Notes under the pieces: model-generated
Told to the model about the DNA's origin: nothing
The model's database searches: none
Seen by the model: only the letters and a program-made list of their open reading frames with translations
Program-made: the position numbers and the translations under genes
Assembly (NCBI GenBank): GCA_041744735.1
Contig: JBGTKH010000709.1
Span: forward strand, 1-15,058
DNA: 15,058 nucleotides
Direction: 5' to 3'
Origin: JBGTKH01 sp041744735
GTDB taxonomy: Bacteria; Planctomycetota; Planctomycetia; Pirellulales; Pirellulaceae
Part shown: in pieces, positions 1 through 7,464 of the stretch
Position numbering within the stretch: position 1 is the stretch's first letter
Layout of the letters: each line of letters opens with the position of its first letter

Positions 1-40
1 TGTAAGAATAAGTTGTCGTGTGCGTGACTTTGTATTTCAT

Positions 41-103
41 TGGTCAGTGGTCATTGGTCATTGGTCATTGGTCATTGGTCATTGGTCATTGGTCATTGGT
101 CAT
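41..103. repeat. Heptamer tandem array, 9 units of TGGTCAT
   Basis: Nine consecutive 7-bp units; the first is TGGTCAG and the other eight are exactly TGGTCAT. Read on the minus strand and rotated, the unit is TGACCAA. The array lies downstream of the 3' end of the minus-strand ATP-grasp/alpha-E gene and contains no gene. Near-perfect unit identity suggests recent expansion by slippage. Function unknown. Confidence 0.95.
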
Positions 104-130
104 TAGCAGGAAAGGGCGAGCGACCCTTCG

Positions 131-186
131 CAAGTGACAAGTGACAAGTGACAAATGACAAGTGACTACTGACTACTGACTACTGA
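131..186. repeat. Heptamer tandem arrays CAAGTGA x5 and CTACTGA x3
   Basis: Eight abutting 7-bp units: five CAAGTGA-type (the fourth is CAAATGA) at 131-165, then three CTACTGA at 166-186. Rotated, both units begin with TGAC (TGACAAG and TGACTAC), like the neighbouring array at 41-103, which has the TGAC core on the other strand. The last CTACTGA unit supplies the stop codon (TAG on the minus strand, 180-182) and the final Gln codon of the ATP-grasp/alpha-E gene. The 27-bp spacer between the two arrays (104-130) holds a small aaggg/ccctt inverted repeat. Confidence 0.93.
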
Positions 187-2768
187 CGTCCTTCCGGCCG
201 GACTTCCGCTAACTGTCGCGCTGGTCCGGCGTGGATTAGGTATTTGTTCGAGATCGCATCGGACATTTTAGGCAATTGGGTTGCCAGGCGGCTGAGCAGC
301 GTGTCCAATTGTGTCCGCTCGCCGTTGCGCGTGGTCTTGCACAGGGCATCGACGTCGGCCATGCGGACGCTGTGCAGCGTCGACATGATGATCCGCTGTT
401 CGGGGCCGCGCTGTGGCTTCGAGCGGTCGCGCGGCAGATTCTCAATATGCTCGTTTAAGGCCGCCAATTGATAGGCCACGCTGCGCGGATTTGTTTCGTC
501 GGTCAGCAGCAAGTCCAGCACGGGGGCCGTCAGCAAACTGGCCAAGTAGCGCGAGCGGTAGGTCATCGAACTGTCGGCCACTTCCAACAGCGATTCGAGC
601 ACGGGGCGTTCGTTCTCGGCGGGCGTGACCAGCAAGTTTTGCAATAGCGTGATCGTGTATGTGGCGCGTTCCAGGCGCCGGCCGATGTCCAGGAACCGCC
701 AGCCTTGCGTGCGTGTCGTGCTTTCCATTACCAGGCCGCTGAATGACGCCAGGTCGATGACCAATTGATTGAGCATGTCCAGCACTTCATTGGGATCGAT
801 GTGCCCGCGCCGCTGCGGCTGCACGAAGTCCTGGTTGACGCGGTTGACAATCCGCCAACTGTCGAGCGAAATGCGGTCGCGCACGATCGACGCCGTGCGG
901 TGCATTGCGGTCAGCGTCGAACGCAGGCTGCCCGGCTGCGAGGCATCGAACACGCAGGTCGGCAACACGCGTTCGATGGCCGGCAGCGGGGCTTTGATCT
1001 GGTCCACGACAAACCCTGGCTCGATTTGCCCCTGGTACGCCAACACGCGCAGCAGCACGGGCATCTCCGGAAGGTTCTCCGATTCCCACTCGCTGGCCAG
1101 TCTGGTAAACACAGTTCGCAGCAACCGCGCCGCTCCCTCGGCGCGTTCGACTTGCCGGCCCAGCCAGTACATGTTGTCGGCCACGCGGCTGGGCAATTCC
1201 GCACCGCTGCGCCGCAATTCCACGGTTTGTCCCGGCGGCTGCAACAGGCTGACGTGGCTGACCGGCCCGTCCGACAAGATCCACAGGTCTTTGCTGCCTT
1301 CGCCGGACAAGATCGACATGTCCAACCGCTCGGCCGACGCCGAAACGCGCGACAAACCGCCGGGCATCGCCGAGTACGAACTGTTATTGGCCACCACATA
1401 CGATCGCACCGCGACGTGGGCGGGCCGCACTGCATCGGGTGTCCACACCGGCGCGCACGAGCGGGCGACTTGTTCCTGGCCGACGAAGAATGCCGGCCGC
1501 GCTTTGATCATGTCGGCCAACTGCTGTTTGCTTTTGCCGCTCAAGTCATCCCCGGCAATCCACGGCCGCCCGCCACGACGAAACGCGGAGCGGATGTCCA
1601 GCGTGTCGAGATGGTCGAGCACGTACTGCCGAGCCGTCGCTTCGCCGCACCACCAGGTGGCCACCGACGGCAGTTGCAAATCCTCGCCAAGCAATTCGCG
1701 GCACAGTGCCGGCAAGAATCCCATGAACGCTGCCGACTCGACCAGCCCGCTACCCAGTGCATTGGCCACGGCGACATGGCCGGCCCGTACCGCTCGTAGC
1801 AACCCTGGCACGCCCAACGGCGAATCCCCACTCAACTCCAGCGGATCGCAGTCGCTCTCGCGCAACCGCCGCAAGATCACATCCACGGGCAACAGGCCGG
1901 CCAACGTTTTCAACAACACGCGGCTGTCGCGCACCGCCAAGTCGCCACTTTCGACAAGCGTGTAGCCGAGGTAGCGGGACAGATAAGCGTCCTCGAAATA
2001 GTTCTCGCCCTTCGGACCTTGGCTGAGCAGCACGATGCGCGGGTTCTCGCGATGATGCGGTGCCAATTCCTGCAGCGTTTCTTGCAACGCCATGAAGTGC
2101 GGAGCCAGCCGCTCCACCTGGCAATCGTGAAACACGCCCGGCAGCATCCGCGAGATGACGATGCGGTTCTCCAGCGCATAGCCGGCTCCCGAAGGCGTGT
2201 CGGTACGGTCGCCCACCACCCACCACTGACCGTTGGCCGAGCGAGCCAAGTCGGCGGCGTAGATATGCAGGAAGCAATCATAAGGCATCCGCTGTCCATG
2301 ACACGGCCGCATGAATCCGGGATGCGCGTACACCAATTCGGCGGGCAGCGAACCGCTGCTGAGCAGCTTCTGCGGACCATACAGATCGGCCAACATCAGA
2401 TTCAGCAATCGCGCTCGTTGCACCAGCGCCGCCGAAAGCAATTGCCACTCGGCCGCCGGCATCAACAACGGCAGCGCGTCTAAATCCCAAGGCCGCGATC
2501 GATCTTGCGCCTCGCTGTACGCGTTGAACGTGATGCCGTTCTCGTGCACCAGCCGCTGTGCCTGCTCCCAACGGCGAGCCAATTCGTCCGTGCCCAGCCC
2601 GTTCAGCGCAGACGCGAACTGTTGCCATCCCGGGCGCAACTGGCCCGGTGCAGCCAGCAACTCGTCATACACACCCGCCAGCGGAGCGTAACCCGCAAAC
2701 AGGTCGTTCGCAGTCGCCGCCGCCGGTTTCGCAGTCGTTGGTGTTGGCTCTACCAAAGTTGAGATCAT
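180..2768 (-). CDS. Circularly permuted ATP-grasp (type 2) / alpha-E domain fusion protein
   Basis: The 862-residue protein joins two parts usually found as one fusion or as neighbouring genes. Residues about 25-510 match the circularly permuted ATP-grasp family (COG2308), with landmarks GDRTDTPSGAGYALENR (187-201), LLSQGPKGENYFED (247-260) and SYSAMPGGLSR (464-474). Residues about 524-850 are the helical alpha-E domain (COG2307), opening with the hallmark LPSRVADNMYWLGRQVERAE. ATP-grasp enzymes of this class are predicted carboxylate-amine ligases, and comparative genomics places them in peptide-synthesis or modification modules with transglutaminases; no substrate is established. No signal peptide or membrane segment is seen, so it is probably cytoplasmic. 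It lies 122 bp after the transglutaminase gene on the same strand. No clear Shine-Dalgarno precedes the ATG; the ATG is the first in frame and gives the family's usual length. The stop codon lies inside a heptamer repeat. Confidence 0.93.
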   Translation of the reverse strand: MISTLVEPTPTTAKPAAATANDLFAGYAPLAGVYDELLAAPGQLRPGWQQFASALNGLGTDELARRWEQAQRLVHENGITFNAYSEAQDRSRPWDLDALPLLMPAAEWQLLSAALVQRARLLNLMLADLYGPQKLLSSGSLPAELVYAHPGFMRPCHGQRMPYDCFLHIYAADLARSANGQWWVVGDRTDTPSGAGYALENRIVISRMLPGVFHDCQVERLAPHFMALQETLQELAPHHRENPRIVLLSQGPKGENYFEDAYLSRYLGYTLVESGDLAVRDSRVLLKTLAGLLPVDVILRRLRESDCDPLELSGDSPLGVPGLLRAVRAGHVAVANALGSGLVESAAFMGFLPALCRELLGEDLQLPSVATWWCGEATARQYVLDHLDTLDIRSAFRRGGRPWIAGDDLSGKSKQQLADMIKARPAFFVGQEQVARSCAPVWTPDAVRPAHVAVRSYVVANNSSYSAMPGGLSRVSASAERLDMSILSGEGSKDLWILSDGPVSHVSLLQPPGQTVELRRSGAELPSRVADNMYWLGRQVERAEGAARLLRTVFTRLASEWESENLPEMPVLLRVLAYQGQIEPGFVVDQIKAPLPAIERVLPTCVFDASQPGSLRSTLTAMHRTASIVRDRISLDSWRIVNRVNQDFVQPQRRGHIDPNEVLDMLNQLVIDLASFSGLVMESTTRTQGWRFLDIGRRLERATYTITLLQNLLVTPAENERPVLESLLEVADSSMTYRSRYLASLLTAPVLDLLLTDETNPRSVAYQLAALNEHIENLPRDRSKPQRGPEQRIIMSTLHSVRMADVDALCKTTRNGERTQLDTLLSRLATQLPKMSDAISNKYLIHAGPARQLAEVRPEGRQ

Positions 2769-2842
2769 GGCAGTTTAAATCTAGAGTGCGCTGATTGATC
2801 ACTGCTTTAGGAATTTGAGATCCAATATCCAAAGATCCAAAA

Positions 2843-2860
2843 GCGGTGACGAGTCACCGC
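2843..2860 (-). terminator. Hairpin with short T run, likely terminator of the transglutaminase gene
   Basis: A perfect 7-bp stem (GCGGTGA / TCACCGC) with a 4-nt loop lies 30 bp past the stop codon of the transglutaminase gene. On the minus strand the stem is followed at once by TTTT. The T run is short, so termination may be partial, leaving the ATP-grasp/alpha-E gene partly co-transcribed. The same palindrome could instead be a dispersed repeat. Confidence 0.5.
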
Positions 2861-2890
2861 ACTCCAAAGACAATTATACCTTGCACCCGC

Positions 2891-5800
2891 CTATCGACGC
2901 AGATCCAGTGTCAGCGGGAAATCGGGGTTGGGCTCGTCCGCTGGTACTTTCATCGTACTTGGCGTGTGGCCCATCTTAAAGAATCTGGCGGTCCGGCGGC
3001 TTTCGGCTTCGTAAGAATTGACCGGAAACGTCTCGTGGCTTAGCCCGCCGGGATGCGCCATGTGATAGGTGCAGCCGCCGATCGAACGCCGCATCCAGGT
3101 GTCGAGAACGTCGAACACCAGCGGCGTGTGAACGGGGATCGTCGGGTGCAGACAGCTCGGCGGCTGCCAGGCGCGATATCGCACGCCGGCCACAAATTCG
3201 CCTTGCGTGCCCGTCGGCCGCAGCGGCACTTTGCGGCCGTTACAGGTGATGATGTGACGTGAATCTGTCATGCCGGTCACTTTCACTTGCAAGCGTTCGA
3301 CGGACGAATCGACGTACCGCGCGGTGGCGCCGCCGGCGGGCTCTTCGCCCAGCACGTACCAGGGCTCGATCGCTTGCCGCAATTCGACCTTGATGTCGCG
3401 CTGCACGATCTCACCGATGAAGGGGAAGCGGAATTCGAAGTGCGGCGCGAACCAGCGGGCATCGAGCGAAAACCCCGCTTGCCGCAACTCGGCGATCACG
3501 TCGTCGAAATCTTGCCGGATAAAGTGCGGCAGCATGAACCGGTCGTGCAGCGTCGTGCCCCAGTCCACCAGTTTCACTTTGTACGGTTGCTCCCAGAACC
3601 GCGCGACCAGCGCCCGCACCAGCAACTGCTGAGTCAAACTCATCTGCGCGTGCGGCGGCATTTCGAACGCGCGGAATTCGACCAATCCGAGCCGCCCGGT
3701 GCTGGTGTCGGGCGAGTACAACTTATCGATGCAAAATTCCGCACGATGCGTATTGCCGGTGAGATCGACCAGCAAATGGCGAAACGCACGATCGACCTGC
3801 CAAGGGGGGCACGGCTGAGATTGTGTGCCTGGGGCTGAGTCCGCGAAGCCCCAGCCGGCATCGCCACTGTCTCGCGCACTCTGCTGGGGCTTCGCGGACT
3901 CAGCCCCAGGCACGCCGTTCGGCTCAGAAATTTGTTGGAACGCAATCTGTAATTCATAGATCGCGTTACGCCGTCCTTCGTCGACGCGCGGCGCTTGGCT
4001 CGTGGGCCCAATGAACCCGCCGGAAAACAGATACGACAGCGACGGATGATTGTTCCAATAACCAATCAAGCTGCGCAGCAAATCGGGCCGCCGCAGAAAC
4101 GGACTGTCAGCCGGCGTGGGTCCGCCGAGCACCACGTGATTGCCGCCGCCCGTGCCGGTATGGCGGCCGTCGAGGTTGAACTTCTCCGTGCCCAGTCGCG
4201 TTTGGCGAGCGTCTTCGTACAGCCACGTCGTGTTCCGCACCATTTCGTCCCAACTGAGAGCCGGATGGATGTTGACTTCGATCACGCCCGGGTCCGGCGT
4301 GACTTTGATGTAGTTTACGCGGTGGTCGTGCGGCGGTGTATAGCCTTCAATGACCACCGGCATCTGCAGCGACTCGGCCGTGTCTTCGACCACCGCGACC
4401 AAATCCAAATAATCCTCCACGCGTTCCGCCGGCGGCATGAACACGTGCAAGCAACCATCGCGCGGCTGCACACACAGCGCCGTGCGAACCACCGGCACAC
4501 TGCCGCTGTCGGTCTTCTGTTGCTGAACCTCTTGCTCACGTTTGCCGCGCCGCGCGCGTGGCATCACGGCAGGCGAAATCTGCCGCTGGTGATCGGGCAA
4601 CGGCGGTCGCTGAGCCAGCGGATCGACTTCGTACAGTTCCGAGCCCGCGATGGATTCATGCGGCAGCGAATCCAGCGGCAACCGCAATCCCATCGGCGAA
4701 TCGCCCGGCAGCAGAAACACCTGCTCGCTGCGAATCGGCCACCGGCCGCTGAACCAGCGCGGCTGGGCTTGCCACCATTGACGCTTCAGCGGCAAGACGT
4801 AGCCGACGACGCTTCCCAAGCCGCGCTCGAACACGCGCGCCACCCGCTCCCGCTCCTCCGCGTCTTTCAACTTCGAGTCGCTGGGATTGACGTCGACCGG
4901 CAGCCGTCGCTCTTTCCACACATAGTGCACCGGGTCTTCATACGCCGGCAGCACCCACTCGGCGCCCACTTCCAGCCGTTGGGCCAGCGCCGTCACAAAT
5001 TCTTCCGCCTCCTCCGCCTCGTGCCCGTAGTCGCGGCCCTCCTCGGCAAAATGCTTCGGATTGTCCCAGATCGGCTGGCCGTCGGTGCGCCAGTAACAGG
5101 CAAACGCCCATCGCGGCAGCGATTCGCCCGGATACCATTTCCCCTCGCCAAAGTGCAACAACGCGCCGGGTGCGAAACGATCCTTCAGGCGGTGGATTAG
5201 TTTGTCGGCCAATTGCCGCTTCTTCGGGCTCGTGGCCGTCGTATTCCACTCCGGTCCTTCCATATCGTCGACCGACACGAACGTCGGCTCGCCGCCCATC
5301 GTCAGCCGCACGTCGCCCGCGGTCAATCGCTCGTCGATCTGATGCCCCAGCGCTTCGATCTCGCGCCACTCGCCGTCGGTGTAAGGCTTCGTAACGCGCG
5401 GGTCTTCGTGAATCCGCGTGACCGACATCGCGAAGGTGAATTCCGTTTCACACGAATCAACGCTGCCGGTGATCGGCGAGGCGCTGCTCGGATCGGGCGT
5501 GGCGGCCAGCGGCAGGTGCCCTTCTCCGGCCATGAGACCCGAAGTCGGGTCGAGCCCAATCCAGCCCGCGCCCGGCAGATAAAGTTCGGCCCAAGCGTGC
5601 AGATCGGTGAAGTCATGAGCTGCACCTGACGGACCATCCAGCGACTTGATGTCCGGCACGAGTTGAATCAGATAGCCCGACACAAACCTCGCCGCCAATC
5701 CCAAGTGCCGCAGGATCTGTACCATCAACCAAGACGTGTCGCGGCACGAACCGCAACGCAGCGTCAGCGTCTCTTCCGGCGTTTGCACGCCCGGCTCCAG

Positions 5801-6286
5801 GCGAATCAGGTATTTGATGTCCTTTTGCAGGCGTTGATTCAGCCCCACCAGAAAGTCAATCGTCCTCAGCGGGCTGCGGTCGATCGTCTCCAGATACGCC
5901 GACAAATTCGGGCCGACGGGCAGCGTCTCCAGAAACGGCTGCAGCTCCTTGCTCAGCCACGGTTCGTACGCAAACGGGCACTCTCCCGCCGCAGGTTCCA
6001 GAAAGAAGTCGAACGGATTGATGACCGTCATTTCCGCCACCACGTCGACCTCGACGTGGAAATGATCGACCTTCTCGGGGAACACCAACCGCGCCAGATA
6101 ATTCCCATGCGGGTCTTGCTGCCAATTGAGAAAGTAATCCTGCGGTGAGATCTTCAGCGAATAACTCGCCACCGGCGTCCGGCAATGCGGCGCCGGCCGC
6201 AATCGAACAATCTGCGGAAACAACGTAACCAAGCGGTCGTAGTCGTAGGTCGTCTTATGATTCAATGCAACGCGAATTGCCATCAT
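2891..6286 (-). CDS. Transglutaminase-like protein with large DUF2126 region
   Basis: The 1131-residue protein opens with a bacterial transglutaminase N-terminal domain (about 4-85), then a transglutaminase/protease core (about 165-250). Its apparent triad is Cys181 (in RCGSCRDTSW), His230 (in FTDLHAWAE) and Asp246 (in GWIGLDPT). The rest is DUF2126, recognised by MGGEPTFVSVDDMEGPEW (330-347) and the stretch from DLTGNTHRAEFCIDKLYSPD to EFRAFEMPPHAQMSL. Known context: such proteins pair with ATP-grasp and alpha-E proteins, as here downstream, and are predicted to process or cross-link peptides. No signal peptide is seen. The start was set at 6286 (ATGATG, with AAGGA just upstream); the frame stays open to 6388, but those 34 extra codons run into the hairpin repeats and look non-coding. 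Oddity: residues about 792-822 are encoded by a perfect palindrome, probably an in-frame repeat insertion between conserved blocks. Confidence 0.93.
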   Translation of the reverse strand: MMAIRVALNHKTTYDYDRLVTLFPQIVRLRPAPHCRTPVASYSLKISPQDYFLNWQQDPHGNYLARLVFPEKVDHFHVEVDVVAEMTVINPFDFFLEPAAGECPFAYEPWLSKELQPFLETLPVGPNLSAYLETIDRSPLRTIDFLVGLNQRLQKDIKYLIRLEPGVQTPEETLTLRCGSCRDTSWLMVQILRHLGLAARFVSGYLIQLVPDIKSLDGPSGAAHDFTDLHAWAELYLPGAGWIGLDPTSGLMAGEGHLPLAATPDPSSASPITGSVDSCETEFTFAMSVTRIHEDPRVTKPYTDGEWREIEALGHQIDERLTAGDVRLTMGGEPTFVSVDDMEGPEWNTTATSPKKRQLADKLIHRLKDRFAPGALLHFGEGKWYPGESLPRWAFACYWRTDGQPIWDNPKHFAEEGRDYGHEAEEAEEFVTALAQRLEVGAEWVLPAYEDPVHYVWKERRLPVDVNPSDSKLKDAEERERVARVFERGLGSVVGYVLPLKRQWWQAQPRWFSGRWPIRSEQVFLLPGDSPMGLRLPLDSLPHESIAGSELYEVDPLAQRPPLPDHQRQISPAVMPRARRGKREQEVQQQKTDSGSVPVVRTALCVQPRDGCLHVFMPPAERVEDYLDLVAVVEDTAESLQMPVVIEGYTPPHDHRVNYIKVTPDPGVIEVNIHPALSWDEMVRNTTWLYEDARQTRLGTEKFNLDGRHTGTGGGNHVVLGGPTPADSPFLRRPDLLRSLIGYWNNHPSLSYLFSGGFIGPTSQAPRVDEGRRNAIYELQIAFQQISEPNGVPGAESAKPQQSARDSGDAGWGFADSAPGTQSQPCPPWQVDRAFRHLLVDLTGNTHRAEFCIDKLYSPDTSTGRLGLVEFRAFEMPPHAQMSLTQQLLVRALVARFWEQPYKVKLVDWGTTLHDRFMLPHFIRQDFDDVIAELRQAGFSLDARWFAPHFEFRFPFIGEIVQRDIKVELRQAIEPWYVLGEEPAGGATARYVDSSVERLQVKVTGMTDSRHIITCNGRKVPLRPTGTQGEFVAGVRYRAWQPPSCLHPTIPVHTPLVFDVLDTWMRRSIGGCTYHMAHPGGLSHETFPVNSYEAESRRTARFFKMGHTPSTMKVPADEPNPDFPLTLDLRR
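3825..3913. repeat. Perfect 31-bp-arm inverted repeat inside the DUF2126 coding region
   Basis: The left arm 3825-3855 and the right arm 3883-3913 are exact reverse complements over 31 bp and flank a 27-nt loop. The element keeps the transglutaminase/DUF2126 frame open and adds a Pro/Ala/Ser/Gly-rich stretch (PGAESAKPQQ ... GWGFADSAPGT) between the conserved YELQIAFQQ and PPWQVDRAFRHLLVDLTG segments. Its sequence is unrelated to the hairpins around the Y1 transposase gene, so it belongs to a different palindrome family. Arm identity implies a recent insertion or strong selection for the fold. Confidence 0.92.
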
Positions 6287-6315
6287 ACTGTCCTTGATTG
6301 AATTCCATTCTCTTG

Positions 6316-6632
6316 CCGGCCACCACGGAGATTGCCTCCGTGGAGCCATGTTTAGTAACCAGCATCTCTCATCAAACCCTCGCCTCACACGTCACCACGG
6401 GGCTCGTCCCCGCGGAACGGTGTTTCTCAGCCAGAAGCGAATCGATCTCGCTTCGCACGTCACCACGGGGCTCGCCCCCGTGGAACGATGTTTTTCAACC
6501 AGCACGATCGTCTTCCTCCATCGCCCCGCCACCACGGGCCTCGTGCCCGTGGGGCGATGTTTTTCAACCAGCACGATTTTCTCAATCAAACCGCCCCGCC
6601 ACCACGGGCCTTGTGCCCGTGGGGCGATGTTT
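6316..6632 (+). repeat. Five REP-like hairpin repeats at about 70-bp spacing
   Basis: The five copies have stems at 6323-6343, 6395-6415, 6463-6483, 6532-6552 and 6602-6622. Each is an 8-bp CCACGGnn / nnCCGTGG stem with a 5-nt loop, usually followed by a variant of nnCGATGTTT. Centres are 68-72 bp apart. The DNA between copies is also related (for example TTTTCAACCAGCACGAT after copies 3 and 4), so this is a diverged tandem repeat of a roughly 70-bp unit. Copy 1 has the outer-type stem CCACGGAG; copies 2-3 have CCACGGGG; copies 4-5 have CCACGGGC with a CGCCCCGC lead. Copy 2 carries one stem mismatch. The array fills the space between the Y1 transposase stop and the transglutaminase start, apart from copy 5, which lies in the transposase 3' end. 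Confidence 0.88.
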
Positions 6633-7416
6633 CCGAAGTCACCGCGCGACAATCATATTCTCCAACCGTCCCCACAAACGCGCCGTACTGAAAAACCGGC
6701 TTCATCCCATGCACGTACGCCAAGTTGTTCAGAAAGCCCAATGCTACATCCGCCGGTACAACCTCGATCGGGCATCCAAGCACCAAGTGAACGTGGTCCG
6801 CCAAGATTCCCGCGCGCGAGAGCAGATACCCTTTCGACGCACTGCACTTCAGGATCATTTCCCGTACGCGCCCCAACACGTCTTCTCGAATCTCGTTCCA
6901 CCGCTGGCGGTGAACGAGAACGACGTGCAAGTTGTACCAATAAACGCCGTGTGACGTTTTTCTCGGCTGCGAAAGATCAACCGCGGGACATTCGATTTGA
7001 AATTGTGCCAGTCGCGTCTGCATCCGCGGATCTGCCATCTGATGGTGGTCCAACTGCGATGCCACGTAATTCTCGATAACTGCTCGCTTCACTTGCCCGA
7101 AACTGCGAATCCCGTAATTGCCCTTCAGCGCTTTGGGCTTTGCGTCACGCACCGCGTGCTGAAGACGGCCTTTCACTCGCTGCACAATGAAAACCGGCGC
7201 GACTTCGGGTTTCGTGCTAATGGCGAATTGACTCACTCCTGCCTCTGAAAACCGGTGACCTAGCAGACGAATGCCGTCAGGTTCCGTGGCACCAGCCAAT
7301 TCATTAAACCAATCGTCGTTTCCAATCGGTTCGCGCCAGAAGACAGATAAGCCCCATTGCAGCGGCGCGGAGAACTTGCAGTTGTCGCGAGTGTAGATCG
7401 GGGATCGTTCGGGCAT
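6586..7416 (-). CDS. IS200/RAYT-like tyrosine (Y1, HUH) transposase with two fused Y1-like halves
   Basis: A 276-residue protein from the ATG at 7416; an in-frame ATG at 7470 adds 18 residues but lies inside the hairpin repeat, where ATGTTT is repeat consensus. I prefer MPERSPIYTR as the N-terminus. Residues are numbered here from the upstream ATG. The C-terminal half has the HUH-type motif DHVHLVL (His226, His228) and a YGAFVGTVG segment typical of Y1 transposases. The N-terminal half shows a second Y1-like pattern: VKGRLQHAV, then GNYGIRSFG, then ENYVASQ with a candidate nucleophile Tyr135; where HUH would be it reads SQFAIS. RAYT enzymes nick and move REP hairpins as single strands, fitting the hairpins on both sides. 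The last roughly 16 residues are encoded by repeat copy 5. The absence of HUH in half 1 and of the tyrosine helix in half 2 leaves activity uncertain. Confidence 0.72.
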   Translation of the reverse strand: MPERSPIYTRDNCKFSAPLQWGLSVFWREPIGNDDWFNELAGATEPDGIRLLGHRFSEAGVSQFAISTKPEVAPVFIVQRVKGRLQHAVRDAKPKALKGNYGIRSFGQVKRAVIENYVASQLDHHQMADPRMQTRLAQFQIECPAVDLSQPRKTSHGVYWYNLHVVLVHRQRWNEIREDVLGRVREMILKCSASKGYLLSRAGILADHVHLVLGCPIEVVPADVALGFLNNLAYVHGMKPVFQYGAFVGTVGEYDCRAVTSETSPHGHKARGGGAV

Positions 7417-7464
7417 GGGACGAATTGCTCCGGTATCGCGTGGGCGTAACGAGTACCAGTCTCT

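Noticed and set aside
769..1965. Plus-strand open frames of 398 and 344 residues
   Set aside because: Antisense to the clear ATP-grasp/alpha-E gene; they result from high-GC codon bias and show no recognisable domain.
3995..5200. Plus-strand 401-residue open frame
   Set aside because: Antisense to the DUF2126 gene and rich in Arg/His/Gln, typical of a shadow frame.
6287..6388. 34-codon N-terminal extension of the transglutaminase frame
   Set aside because: It runs through hairpin copies 1 and 2, has no protein-like character, and the ATGATG at 6281-6286 with AAGGA upstream matches the family N-terminus (AIRVALNHKTTYDYDRLV).
6316..6632. CRISPR array
   Set aside because: The spacing is regular (about 70 bp) but the repeats differ in stem sequence, the intervening segments resemble each other, and no cas gene is present.
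6294..7079. Plus-strand 261-residue open frame over the hairpin array and transposase
   Set aside because: Its repetitive HHGARPRGTVF-like text is translated hairpin repeat, and the rest is antisense to the transposase gene.
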